Shown here: piece after piece, positions 32,326-43,959 of the stretch
Numbering within the stretch: position 1 is the first letter of the stretch
How the letters are laid out: the number at the start of each line of letters is the position of its first letter
Source of the DNA: Hemicordylus capensis
Lineage: Eukaryota; Chordata; Lepidosauria; Squamata; Cordylidae
DNA: 64,000 bases
Assembly: GCF_027244095.1 (NCBI RefSeq)
Contig: NC_069658.1
Span: forward strand, 264,686,687 to 264,750,686
Direction: 5' to 3'
The notes under the pieces: generated by a model
The model's input: the letters and a program-made list of their open reading frames with translations, nothing else
What the model was told of the DNA's origin: nothing
Database searches by the model: none
Program-made: the position numbers and the translations under genes

Positions 32326-33149
32326 CTTGACCCATAAAGAGGCAGCAGAACATCCCTTTCCAGTTCTGCTCTCTTTGAGCATTTTTATTCGGATCCAACC
32401 AGAGGCGTAACTAGGGAAAATAGCGCCTAGGGCAAGCACTGAAATTGCGCCCCTGTCCAAACAGGAATGATGGGACTTGTAGTCAACAATATCTGGAAAT
32501 CCTAGTTAAAAGGAACACTGTACCATCTAGACATGGTTGTTGATCAAAACCTGAAAACACGAGCCATCTCTGTAAAAGAATTAGAACAGTCAGGAGTTAT
32601 GCGAGGATTCCAAGTGTCATTTTCTCTGTCTCATCTCATTCTTTTTTAAAAAGCATGACTTTGTCCTAGAGGATCACCTGCCCAAATAGCCACTAGCAAA
32701 ATAAGGGAAGAAGAAGGTGGTGGTGGGTGTCTATAAACCAGTGAATGATTCCTGCCAGCCTTTGTCTTATGATGACTGTTGGCTCATGATGGGGTATATG
32801 TGCATTCACCACACCAGTGCTTACTTTGACACCAAGAGGGAGGAGGATACATTAGTTTGCCACACTAGACAGAGGCATTTGCAACAGGAGCAGACAGCCA
32901 AGTTCTGCCAGGGCCAAAACCAGCCCCTGCCAGACTAAGAAATCATCACAAGGTGACAAGTTGAAATCATCACAATCACAAGGTGTGACAGTTGGAAGGC
33001 AACTCTGGGAAGAGCAGACACAGCTGAGAAGCTGAGCAAGCCCTTCTAAACATCTAGCCTTTTCCACTTCAAACAAACCAAGAGGGGAGTTTAGCAGGGG
33101 CTGTTTCTCTCTAAGCGGTAGGTCTTAGTCTCTCTATCTCTGTGTGTGT
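32326..33149. other. Unassigned, with one hAT end
   Basis: CAGAGGCGTAACTAGGG at about 32401 resembles the hAT terminal repeat at 520, but no partner end or target duplication was found. The remainder is unassigned. Confidence 0.4.
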
Positions 33150-34840
33150 TACTTGTTAGGGTTACTTGTTAGGGTGAACATATCACAGGGCTAGGAGTTC
33201 TTAGGGTTACCTAAAGGCAGTGTTTACTCAGTGGTGGGGGTGGAGTCAGCTAGGGCTGGGAGGGGCCCCACATTCCTTCCTTTGACTCACATCCTGTGTG
33301 ACAGTTGGAAGCCTACTCTACATAAGAGGTGTAGGCCCGAGAGCATAGCGAGCAGAGCATAGCGGACAGGGATAGCAAACAGGACACAGGAGTTTTGCAG
33401 GAGTTTAGCGGGAAGTGTGTGGGGGAGCCTGGAACAAGCGCCCGCGATCACAAGGATCACAAGGAGCCTGGTGGAGAAGAGAACGTAAGTACATATCCCT
33501 CCCTCGTATCCCTCATATTCTTGGGAAAGGCTGTTTGGACAGTTAAATAGCTGACCATTACAGCTGAGACCTATCCTAATAAACTATCTAATAAATGGAC
33601 AATAAGCTCCCTAAATACTGTAAAGAGCCAACTAAAACAGCATGAAGATAGAAGGTCAGCAGGGGAAGGGGCACTTCCCAGTGTATTGCACAGAGTGCCA
33701 CATGTATGACTATTTGCCCCATGGGCGGAAGTCATGGGTGTGTGCTCGGTGCAAGGAGCTCCTGGCTCTCAGGAAAAAATCCGTTCCCTCGAGACCAAGG
33801 TGGCGGATCTGGAGAAGCTCAGGGAGACAGAGAGGCATGTGGACAAGACCTTCAGGGATGTGATAGCGGCATCCCACTCCAGGGCTGGTAGCTCCTCTGC
33901 TGTCAGGGAGAATGAAGGTCTTGGGCGAGGAGGACATCGGTCTGAGGAAGAGGGAAATGCTCCTTTAGAAGGGACCCCTTCCATGGATGATGAGCCCATA
34001 TCCTCTCGCACAGGGGATACTCCTCTGGGGGGTGGGGGTCTCCTTGTAGTTGGTGATTCGATCATTAGGGGGATAGAGAGATGGGTTTGTGACCCGCGTG
34101 TTGACCGCACGGTGACTTGCCTGCCTGGTGCAAAGGTTGTGGACATTACGCAGCGTCTAGACAGGCTCCTAGGCAGTGCTGGGGAGGAGACAGCTGTCGT
34201 GGTGCATGTCGGCACCAACGATGTGGGGAAATGCAGTCGGGAGGTCCTGGAAGCCAAATTTAGGCTGATAGGTAGCATTTTGAAATCCAGGACCCCCAAG
34301 GTAGCATTCTCAGAAATGCTACCTGTTCCATGCGCAAGTACAGTGAGACAGGCAGAGCTGAGGGGTTTCAATGCGTGGATGAGACGTTGGTGCCAGGAGG
34401 AGGGGTTTAGATTTGTTAGGCACTGGGACACATTTTGGGGCAAGCAAGGCCTGTACAAAAGGGACGGGCTGCACTTGAACCAAGATGGAACCAGACTGCT
34501 GGTGCTTAAAATCAAAAAGGTTGCAGAGCAGCTTTTAAAATGACACCTGGGGAACAGCCGATGGGAGCTGGGCAGTATCCCGTTTGGCAAAAGCCTCAGT
34601 CTTGGCCTGCCAGGTGGCCATCTCTGATGCAAAGCAAGACATCTCAGCTGTCTGAAACGAACTATAGACAAAACATACTTAACCTCAAGTCCTCACCCAG
34701 AAATGTAACCTCTTTAAAACATTTAACTTCCAGCCTGAGGAAGAATTCTGTGTAAGTGGAACACTAGCATAATGTTGTATGAACTCTGATTGGTCATAAT
34801 AAAAGCACTATTTTACTGGCCCTGTGAATTAACAACAATT
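33150..34840 (+). mobile_element. CR1 LINE 5' half (5' UTR plus ORF1), no ORF2
   Basis: A promoter-like 5' UTR (about 33150-33640, with GTGGTGGGGGTGGAGTCAGC and CACAGGAGTTTTGCAGG) precedes ORF1. After the ORF1 stop at 34543 comes about 250 bp of CR1-like inter-ORF text ending near AATAAAAG (34798). No endonuclease or reverse transcriptase follows. Most LINE copies lose the 5' side, so an isolated 5' half is unusual. The 3' limit is approximate. Confidence 0.7.
33642..34543 (+). CDS. CR1 ORF1: zinc motif, coiled coil and SGNH/GDSL esterase
   Basis: The N-terminal part (33642-33770) has a Cys motif, YCTECHMYDYLP then WVCARCKELLAL. The next part continues in a different frame (KIRSLETKVADLEKLRE), so a one-base shift lies near 33767. 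The coiled coil leads to an esterase domain: LLVVGDSIIRGIERW (catalytic Ser), AVVVHVGTNDVGK (the GTND block) and YKRDGLHLNQDGTRLL (Asp/His). This zinc/coiled-coil/esterase order is known for CR1 ORF1 proteins. The esterase frame is open from 33734 to the stop. Its role in retrotransposition is not settled. Host use is possible but unsupported. Confidence 0.85.
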
Positions 34841-36169
34841 TGATTCTAAGAAAAGCCCACACTGCCATCTATTGTTGGAGGCTATTAGTACTTCCTATTA
34901 CAACTAGAAGATTGGTGAATTCAAACCTTGTTAGAAATCACAAAAGGCTAGTGTTACAGAGAACCCGGTTTTCTGTTGTAAACCTCCCTGAGCCATTTTG
35001 GAAGGGCAGTATATAAATCTAAATAAATAAATAAATAGCCCAAATACAGTACTAGATTTATGTTACAAGGAAGTCCCACCATTGAAATAAGTCTGGGCTA
35101 TGCACTTTTGGTGCAGCAGGCAAGAGATCTTGAGCCTTTAAGAGTTGCATGATAGGCAGATGTTCAGCAGGCAAAAAAATTTCCCAGCACCACATTTGCA
35201 GGTTATGGTAAGCTTCATCTGCTGGATTTCTGATTGTCATGCAGTTAAAGGCAGGCACTCAGACAAGGAAATAAACTGGCAGTCCTAAAATTAGTGGTGC
35301 TTTTCCGAATACTGTGTTTAGGACAGCACATTCAGAAAAATGATACGTGGTTTCTTAGAAGTGATTGGTATTTGCATGTATCTGACTGCAGAAACGGAGG
35401 TCCCCATTCCAGCCCGTGGACTGCAAGCTGGCCATCCCTGATGTAGAGCAAAATATCTGAGCTTCTGTTGATTTCTGGTGACTTCAGTCAGGCTAATCCT
35501 GGAGGACTGGCAACCCTAGCTACTCTTCTGGGGGAAAGGGGGTTCAACAGTGAATACTGATTCAAAGAACACATCAGCTTCTCTAGAATCTCCTTCTTCA
35601 GTAATGCTTTTCACACCCATCTAACTCTCCTACATCTTTTGGGACTGCTATCCTGCTTCTGGTGTGTTTTCTGTCTTTTGTATCCCACCTTTCTGTCCTA
35701 TCAAAGGCAGCCAACAGAGTAAAACAATTCATAAGTAAAACCATCATTTCTAGAAAAATAAAAATATAATACATGACCAAGCAATAAACACACTTCAGAG
35801 CATTCTTTTAAAAAGCAGGAAGGCAGAAAAGCAAAAGAGAAAGCAGTAAAACAAATCAAGCAAAAATATACATATTTTAAATGTCTGTTTAGAAACTGCC
35901 ATGACTGGGCCAGGCACCTCTTGTGGCAGGGCGTTCTACCATCTAGGTGCTGATACTGAGAAGGGGCTGATACCACCAGCCACACAGCTGCAGGTAATGG
36001 GGAGTGCGTAGGTAGTTTATGTAGGTTCTAGAGAAGTTCATGTAGTTCAAGAGAAAGCAGCACTTCAGTTATTCAGGGTAACAAGTCATGGAGGACTTTA
36101 AAGGAAACTAGCTGGGCCGGGCGCAGAGCATCTGCGCCTCCGGCTGGCCCACCCACCGCCGCTGTTCCC
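34841..36169. other. Unassigned sequence with short repeat ends
   Basis: An L2-type tail (AACCTCCCTGAGCC, GGAAGGGCAGTATATAAAT) lies at 34978-35038. A reversed dispersed repeat (CCCACCTTTCTGTCC) starts at about 35683 and may run through 36110 with GGGCCAGGCACCTC. No gene was recognised. Confidence 0.4.
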
Positions 36170-36866
36170 CCACCACGTGCGGAGTCAGCCAAATGGCGAC
36201 CTGGGTCCAGCCCCAAACGGCAGCCCCCTCTATATACGCCCGTGTGCATGACGTCACGCGCACGGGGGGGTGGCTCGGGCTCCAGAGCAAACTCCCCCCC
36301 AGGCTACCGAAAGCCCGAACAAATGAGGAGAATTCCCCCCTCTCACGCCCTCCCAGCAAACTCCCCCCTTCCACGCCTGGGCCATCGAGAGCCCAGGCAA
36401 ACTCTCCGCCAGTTATTTCAGGCAGCGCCGACTGCCTGATAGGATGTTTTTCCCTTTCTCTCCCTCTCTGGGGAAAACGCTTCCTGAAATGACAACCTGA
36501 GAGCTCGCTTGGGCTCTCAGCAGTCCGGACCATGCCCCTTGGCGTGTGACGTTGCGCACAAAGGGGGCGTGGGTTCAGCTGCCAAGAGCCCGAACGAGCT
36601 CTCAGGTCATCGTTTCAGGAAGCTTTGGCTGCCTGATAGGGCGTTTTCCCTAGAGAGGGAGAAAAAGGGGGAAACATCCTATCGGGCAGTCGGCGCTGCC
36701 TGAAATAACTGGCGGAGAATTCGCCCATGCTCTCGGCAGCCTGGGCGTGGGAGGGGGGAGTTCGCTCTGGGCTCCTCTGGAGCCTGAGCCATGGGGCTTT
36801 GGCGGCCTTTTTCATTGGTGGCCCAGGTGCTTTGAACCCATTTGCACAATGATAGCTACGCTCCTG
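36170..36866. mobile_element. hAT-like GC-rich element with internal palindrome
   Basis: The right end is ATGATAGCTACGCTCCTG and the left end near GTGCGGAGTCAGCC. They correspond to the two ends of the better-defined element at 37582-37997, in opposite orientation. Inside, CCAGTTATTTCAGGCAGC (about 36410-36459) has an inverted partner at about 36672-36716. No clear target duplication was found and there is no transposase. Confidence 0.65.
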
Positions 36867-37330
36867 TCTCCCACCCCCACCACCACCCCAGCATGCCTGG
36901 CTTTCTGGCCAGCCACCTGGCCTGCTGCTCCCCACCACCACCACCCACTTCTCGCCCCTCCCCCCAGCTGGCCAGCCCGCTTCCTCTGCCCCCCATCCTG
37001 CGCTTTCTGATTTGCGGGGCTGAATGGAAAGCTGGCCCACCACCTCCTCCCATCCCCTTCTCTGGGCGGGTGGCCAGACCAGGCTGGCCCACCACCTCCT
37101 CCTGCCGCCTCCTGGTGGGCAGCTGGACTAGGCCGGCCCACTGCCACCTCTGGCCAATTGGGCCACGGCCAGGCAGGCCTGCCGCCACCTCCTCCGGCTA
37201 ACTGGCGGCCAGGCCAGGACCAGGTCAGCCCGCCTCCTCCCACCGACTGGTCGCTGGGCCAGGGCCAGGGCCAGGGCAGCCCACCTCCTCCAGCCAGGCC
37301 AGCCCACCTCTGCCATTGTCTCCTGTCTCC
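36867..37330. repeat. GC-rich degenerate minisatellite
   Basis: Degenerate units of about 45-60 bp carry GGCCAGCCCACC and CCACCTCCTCC. Long proline- or glycine-rich frames on both strands are products of composition, not genes. Confidence 0.7.
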
Positions 37331-37581
37331 ATTGCTATTCCCCAGGCAGCTGCTCTCGTGAGAGCTGCCACACATGGGATTGGCAATGAGTATGTTTAAG
37401 AGAATTAAATATAGAGAGGAAAAGCAGCAGCTTGAATTGAGCACAGAAACATACTGGGAGATCAAAAACAACCAGAGTAATGTGTGCTGACCACCACATT
37501 TTAAACCAAATAAAGTTCCTGAACAGTCTTCAAGGGCAGCCCCTATTCATAGTAGTATCCCCATGAAGAGTGTGTTACAGA

Positions 37582-37997
37582 CAGGGGCGGAGCCACCATT
37601 GGGCGAACGGGTTCAAAGAACCCAGGCCACCCATGGGAAAAGGCCGCCGAGCCCCGTGGCCACACCCCCTTTGCACATGGCCTGGGCTGCTGAGAGCCCG
37701 AAGAAGCACTCAGCTTGTAATTTCAAGCAGTGTTGGCTGCCTGATAGGACATTTTCCCCTTTCTCTCTCTCCAGAGAGGGAGAGGAAGGGGGAAACGTTC
37801 TATAGGGCAGTTGGAGCTGCCTGAAATAATTGGCGAAGAGTTTGCCTGGGCTCTCAGCGGCCCGGGCGTGAGAGGGGTGAGTTCGCTCTGCCCGAGCCAT
37901 GCCTCCGTGCACATGACATCACGCACACGGGTGTATTGGAGGGGGGGCCGCCAACCGGTGCTGGACGCAGGCCGCTGCTCGGCTGGCTCCGTGCCTG
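37582..37997. mobile_element. Non-autonomous hAT element
   Basis: Terminal repeats are CAGGGGCGGAGCCACC and, reversed, CAGGCACGGAGCCAGCC. The flanking 8 bp sequences GTTACAGA (37574-37581) and GTTACAGT (37998-38005) differ at one position. It shares both ends and the GGCTGCCTGATAGGAC block with the element at 36170, so it is the same family. Confidence 0.8.
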
Positions 37998-38099
37998 GTT
38001 ACAGTACTCTGATTGCAATGTGACTAAGGTAAGGATTACTGTGTATTTAAAGACTACTCCATTATAGCTACAATGAATAATATCTAAGTCCAATTGAGT

Positions 38100-38400
38100 T
38101 AGATAGGGCTTATAGGACTTATAAGAATAGGATCCCTGCTAACTGGGCAAAGAAGCACCTTTGTAACATGGTGATTCTCTTTAGTTAGCAGGGGGCGGGG
38201 GGAAGTAACTGACCCTATCCAACCCCCGGCACAGTACCTCCAGTGACTGTTGCTGGTGTCTCTCTTATGTTTCTTTTTAGATTGTGAGCCCCTTGGGGAC
38301 AGGGATCCATCTTATTTATTTATTATTTCTCTGTGTAAACCGCTTTGGAACCTTTTGTTGCAAAGCAGTATATAAATATTTGTTATGTTATTAACTACAT
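38100..38400 (+). mobile_element. L2-related LINE 3' end (TGTGAGCCCCTTGGGGACAGGG type)
   Basis: The text reads CCCTGCTAACTGGGCAAAG, CAGTACCTCCAGTGACTG, TTTAGATTGTGAGCC and CGCTTTGGAACC, ending in GCAGTATATAAATA. Copies of the same 3' UTR are at 39590 and 57430. Confidence 0.7.
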
Positions 38401-39349
38401 AGCCCTATGCAGACATTACACTGTTCATGTATACAGGCGTTTGTACATGTGTCAGTGACTGTACGTCCATTCATCTTAAAAGTGAACCTGTCTACATACT
38501 CCCTCAAAGGCAGAGCACATTTAGAAAACGAACTGTACCACTTCAGACTGGAGGTGAGAGATACCATTTTTGAATTCTCCCCATATTAAAAACACTTGCA
38601 AATAGAAAGTCAGCACAGCAGGCAAAGGGCTGAGCAAAAACTTCTCTCTCTGCTGCATTCATTTTCTATTTGCAAGTTTGTTTTTGTTTGTTTTTTAGCA
38701 AAGCAGACTCCACATTCATTCTGTGCTTTCTTTCTTGTCAACTACAATGGTGTTGCCAGAGTTTGTGCTCTTTCATGCACTTTGAATTAGATTTGAAACA
38801 GTTTATGGTTGTAACATTTATAGGGGCAAGGGAGAAGAGGTAAATTCTGGCTGCTTGACCTTCCATCATTCACTCTTGCTCTCTCACCTCATGGTGAGAG
38901 CTAATCTGTTGGATATGTGTATTAATACAGAAGCTCCTGTCTCCCTGCAGGGGTTTGAGTTGGAGGGCTATGTTTCTTATCTCCCATTAACTGCTGCTCT
39001 GTGGAAAACAACTTCAGTTCCAAACTCTGTGTCACCTGTGTTAAGTACTACTCTTAATGAGGAGGAGGATTAGGAACTCAGCCCATTGGAGACCCAAGGG
39101 CAATCTTTTATGAACTGACAACCTAGACTCACTTAAATTACAAAAGAAAGAGGCCAAAAAGCATCCCAGTGCCACAATCACAACCAGCAAGGACAAAAGG
39201 AGCACAATAATGTTTCTTCTTTCGGCTCAGCTCCCATTATAATAGAATGCAGGCCCATCAGAAAGAACAATCGATATACTAGGAAATTTGCTCTTTTGTA
39301 ACTGAGATTGAAGGCACTGAAATTATTCTGATGTCAAAATAAGTGGGGG

Positions 39350-39890
39350 GAGGGGGCCGCTAGCAGAGCTCCTGCTTTGCATGGAGATAGCCCCAGGTTC
39401 AATTCCTCGTATCTCTAGGTAGGACTGGGATTCTGGAGAAGGACGCCCACCTGAATCCTAAATCCCTGGAGAACTGATGCCAGTCAGTATAGACAATACT
39501 AAGCTATATGGACCAAGTGTCTGACTAAATACAAGGCACTTTCTATATTCAAGTATTAGGGGCCAAAGAAAATTGGGATTATCCTGGTAAACAGGGTCAG
39601 TTGGTGCATATAGTATCACTGCTTTCTTCCTAGTCCCTAACTGAGCTAAGAGGCACCTTTTAAAAATGATTTTCTTTATTGAGCAGCGGGGGGAGGCCCT
39701 ATCTATCCAACCCCAGCACAGCATCCCTCCAGTAGCTGTTGCTGGTGTCTATCTTATGGTGTGTTTGGTTGTTGTTGTTTTAGATTGTGAGCCTTTGGGG
39801 ACAGGGATCCATTTTTATTTCTCTAAACTGCTTAGGAAACATTTGTTGAAAAGCGGTATATAAATATCCATAGTAGTATGTTCGCATTAA
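39350..39890 (+). mobile_element. tRNA-derived SINE followed by an L2-related 3' end
   Basis: 39350-39560 has a tRNA-like head (CTAGCAGAGCTCCTGC, GGTTCAATTCC) and the shared SINE tail (GACAATACTAAGCTATATGG). 39590-39890 repeats the LINE 3' UTR described at 38100 and ends AAAGCGGTATATAAATA. Confidence 0.7.
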
Positions 39891-40647
39891 GCACAATCAA
39901 GATGCTTCCAAAGTGGCCCTGCTATTCTAAAAATGTTACATCCATCTTCACTCAGAGCTTACTGTGTAGATGCTGCTAAGTACATGAACTGTCTTATGTC
40001 TGAGGTATGAAGTCCCAGACATGTTCAAGAGCAGCTTTACCACCCTTCTGCTTCTGGGGCAGGGAGATGATGAAGACAAACAACAACAACAGTAGTATTG
40101 TGAAGCTGGAGTCTACAGATGACTGCCTCACCTGACAAGAGATGGTTTTTAAAGCAGCTACAGCATAGTTCTCAGTTACCTATTTCCACTCTACATTCAA
40201 ACTAATCAGAACTTTGCATACTTACCAGAAAGCAAGTCCCCTTGTTCTCAGGTGAGCTTACTTCGGAGGAAGTGTGTTTGGGACTGGGCAATCTTATGCA
40301 TACCCACTCAGAAGTAAGTCCCACTGTGTTAAATGGGGCGACAGCTGCTTTGATCAAGAATCAGATCAGATGTTAGGGGGAAGAGAAAAGTTGTGTAAAA
40401 CATATGGTGTGTACAACAAACACAAAACCACAGGGTTTTTACCTTCCAATTTAGTTAAAAAAAAAAATCAGTTGGATTAACATCAGCCACACTAGTATCT
40501 GAATGGTGGGGGGGGGGTCTAACTATGGGGGGAAAGAGAAGACTTCAGTGGTACCAGGCTATGTATTCACATGGAGGAGAACCACACATGCACAGTCAAG
40601 AGGTGTGCAGTCACTGGCATTGCTGAAGAGGGAAGCCAATAAGCAGC
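39891..40647. other. Unassigned intergenic sequence
   Basis: No gene or clear repeat boundary was found; only short homopolymer runs near 40460 and 40509. Confidence 0.3.
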
Positions 40648-40865
40648 TTGACTCTTCTACTATATGAAAATTTGAAGCTGCCTTCTTCTGAGTCAGTCTC
40701 TTGGTTCATTCTAGACTGGCATTATCTACACTGACTGGCAGTAACTGTTCAGAGTTTCAGAAGTGGGTCTTTCCAAGCCCTTTTTGGAGATGCCAGGGAC
40801 TGAATCTGGGATCTTCTTCTACATGCCAAACCCGAGCCCTGTCACTGACCTACAGCCCCTCCCCA
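40648..40865 (-). mobile_element. tRNA-derived SINE, reverse orientation
   Basis: The reversed tail comes first (TTTGAAGCTGCCTTC, GAGTCAGTCTCTTGG), then the body (CCAGGGACTGAATCTGGG) and the reversed tRNA-like head (GTCACTGACCTACAGCCCC). It is the family of 31905 and 39350. Confidence 0.75.
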
Positions 40866-41274
40866 AAGCAAGTGGTTGTAGTAGAAACTTTAATGAACTC
40901 TGCCGATACATACATAGTTCTCCCTCCTTGTGCACCTACAGTGTTGTAGGGAGAGTGCAACATTATGTATACTTGAGTTTGCAGCGGCAGGGGTGGGGGG
41001 AGTATACTACCCTAGGACTGCAACTCAAAATCCAAATTTTGTGATTGGAATTGGAATTCAATACAGAGTAGGGATTCTCAAACTTTAACATAACCAACCT
41101 CTGTAATTCACATGGGGAAAATGTTGGAATGTTAATTTAAAGTGAATAAATCTCAAATGTGCTCTATGAAGAGTATTTTCCTTTTAGCCTAGTGGCTTGT
41201 CTGTGCAACATACTTTGGAGTAGCCAAAGGAAGAGAGAAATTTGAATTAAAGACAGTGGTATGGTTGTTGATTT

Positions 41275-41280
41275 TTTATT
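41275..41280 (-). promoter_or_regulatory. Candidate poly(A) signal of the KRAB zinc-finger gene
   Basis: AATAAA on the - strand, 2.7 kb after the finger-exon stop codon. The interval (41281-43959) is largely non-repetitive apart from the nested MITE at 43021-43322, as expected for a long 3' UTR. This is an inference from position only. Confidence 0.4.
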
Positions 41281-43020
41281 ACATAAAAAGGCATTACAGA
41301 ACATACAGATATGACATTTATGGGGAAAGAAAACCCCACCATAAGCTGTTTAATAGAGGGGAGAAAGTCCCCCCTAGAACAGGGGAAAACACACATTTCC
41401 CCCCAGTAGAAATTCATATAAGTGGAAGGGAAGGAAATGCAATAAGAGTCAATAAAAGGGGCTCTACTTCAAGCCTGTAGCTAAGTGGGGTTGGAACAAA
41501 ATGTATATAAAAGCCAATAGTTTAATAACAAGTTAATTAAAGAGTTCTATTTGTGTCCTAGCTGTTGCTCAGCCCCTTGGGGGGGGGCATGAGATCTTAC
41601 AGAAAAATTTAAAATGAGAATGGTGAAATTAAAAAACATTACCTTCTACACACTTGGTATCTACAAGAACACACATTCATGGCTGATAGGTCAAACATAC
41701 AATGGAACATGTTTATCATTTTCAAAAGGGAAATTAAACAAGCTAAGGGAACAGAGCATGATATTTGCCTAAGACATAACCACCACAGGCCTACTAAGGA
41801 ACTTTAATCAAGGCAATTGGTACATTAAAAAGCCACATTAAAATCTATTTGTACAGAGCAGACGCTGTTATTCCCACTATCTAAACTGGAGACAAAGGGG
41901 TTGCTCTATATGTACAAAAGAGTCATATGATGCAGCCTTCCTGCCACAGAAGAACATCAAACTGCAGGTGAGAGAATCTCTTGTTGGAATGCTGTCCCTG
42001 GAATCTGCACAGTCCCAACAAGGTTAAAACTGTGAGATTTCTCTGCATATGTAAATCAGCACTGAGCCTTAAACAAAAAGCTTGATAACAAACAAACAGT
42101 CAAAAATAATGAGTAGCTAAAAATAAAGTCTGAGGAGTTAGACTGAAACTGTTTTAGTCCCATTAAAGTCAATCAGGATGTGAATTGGGGAGTTGCCATA
42201 CAGGAGCCTCCTGAACTCATGGAACATCCATCAGTTGTAGTCAGCAATGGAGGACCAAGGTCCATGTGTGACTTTTCCTAGCTGACCTATAAAACCACCA
42301 GGATTCATTGCTCCAGGGCAGGCTCCAAGCACTGTAGAGCACATCACTGAGCATATCAAAACAGCATGTAAATAACCTGGAGATAATCCAGGACAAACCA
42401 AAACCCAGGTTCTGGAGGGGGGGAGTATAAGACAAACTGACCGTGGAGGGTCACTCACTCTGTCCCTCCTGGAAGAGATTTGAGGTAAAGCCCCTGTCTG
42501 ACTGGGAAAGCTCCTGGTTCCTCAGTGGCCCCTTCTAAAAAAGAAAACAACTTGGAGAGCTGTAAATTCTTCTACAAGATTCCTTCACAATCAGACCCTG
42601 CACTGGGAAGTACTCATGCAAGCCACAGGGGCCAGTTGGCTCTCCACGCTTGTCCAACCACTCTCAGCAATGAAGCCTACACAGAAGATTCTCTTTACAG
42701 ACTCTCCAGGTAACAAGTGGCCACTGGCTGCCCTGACAGATTTCTCAGATTACTGCACCTTCTCTCCAGCAGAACTCAGCACCTCTTACTTGACTAACCC
42801 TGCTCTTGCAAACATAGTCACACAATGTGGCAAGCAGATTTGAGCCACGTAGCTCCCAAGGCCTGCTTCACAGGTTGCATTTTAAAATGTACATTAGTGA
42901 CCCTCCCCGCTGCTGTGTCTGAGAATACACTCAAACAATACATGTTAAAGATTCATTCATGCAGTGCTCCAGCTGACCCAGCAGAACTACTTGCCTGTAC
43001 ATATGATGTATTCTCTGTAT

Positions 43021-43322
43021 CAGGGATTCCCAGATGTTGTTGACTACAACTCCCATAATCCCTAGCCAAAGGTCATTGCTGCTGGGTACTTGTAGTCAGC
43101 ATCATTTGGAATTTCCAAGTCCCACCATCCCCAGCAGTGTTCCCTCTAAGAGAGATTTCCAGATGTTGTTGACTACAACTCCCATAATCCCCAAGCAAAA
43201 GCCACTGCAGCTGGGGATTCTGGAAGTTGTAGTCAACAACAGAGGGAACAGTGATCCCCAGCTGCAATGACCTTTGGCTGGGGATTATGGGAGTTGTAGT
43301 CAACAACATTTGGAGACCCCTG
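43021..43322. mobile_element. Outer MITE of a nested pair (CTACAACTCCCATAATCCC family)
   Basis: Ends CAGGGATTCCCAGATG and ATTTGGAGACCCCTG form an inverted pair with long internal complementarity (GACTACAACTCCCATAATCC with its reverse complement near 43280). A clear target duplication was not found. A related but separate element sits inside it. Confidence 0.75.
43135..43253. mobile_element. Inner hAT MITE with perfect 8 bp target duplication
   Basis: A 119 bp element begins CAGTGTTCCCTCT and ends AGAGGGAACAGTG. The perfect duplication ATCCCCAG lies at 43127-43134 and 43254-43261. Its inner part is homologous to the element it has landed in. Confidence 0.88.
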
Positions 43323-43959
43323 TTACATAGCCTCTCTCAAAAACTGTTCTGAATGCCTTGGATGCAGGCATTCAGAACAAGCCAAAGCATGCAGATGATA
43401 ACCAGCAGAGCCTAGATCCTTTGACCTCTTCTATGAGACCTACCAAACCAGCCCAATATTCTTGTATATGTCAGAGGCAATGAAAGGCCACACAGCAGTG
43501 GTGGGGGACACCAAAGATACAATAGCCCCTTCTCTCCCACCTCATCTTGAGATCCAGGAAATCACTTGGGTAAATTGCTTGGCCCACATTTGCTCACCAC
43601 TGTTGATCTTTTACCATTAAAAGGTGGGAGGGGGAGAGATTAATGATGGCCCCAGGCATTTTCCTGGTCCTCTTGGGGAGAAGCAACTAGCACCGGTCCC
43701 ACACAGCCTCTGGACACAACAAGAATCTCCTTGGGAGCAAAGGAGGGGGTGATCTGTGGGGCAGGGAGAGCTCCAGCTGGTCTGCAAGGACCAATCATGG
43801 GGCTCCACTTGTGTGGAAGAGGAGGGAAAGTTGTTGAGCTAGGGGAAGACCCGGAACGTGCTGTATCCAGTCTCAAGACAGGGTCGTGGGGAGCACTGAA
43901 ACATAACCCAACTGTCCTGCTGCTCCCACTGATCTGCTCTGAGGCACCAAGCATCCATG

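Larger units (their letters stand above)
41281..43959 (-). other. Probable 3' UTR of the KRAB zinc-finger gene
   Basis: The region continues directly from the stop codon with no further recognisable exon. It contains no long domain-bearing frame and few mobile elements relative to its neighbours. The end point depends on the poly(A) signal at 41275. Confidence 0.4.

Noticed and set aside
36615-37471. Pro/Gly/Trp-rich frames of 110-219 codons
   Set aside because: They come from a GC-rich minisatellite read in several frames on both strands.
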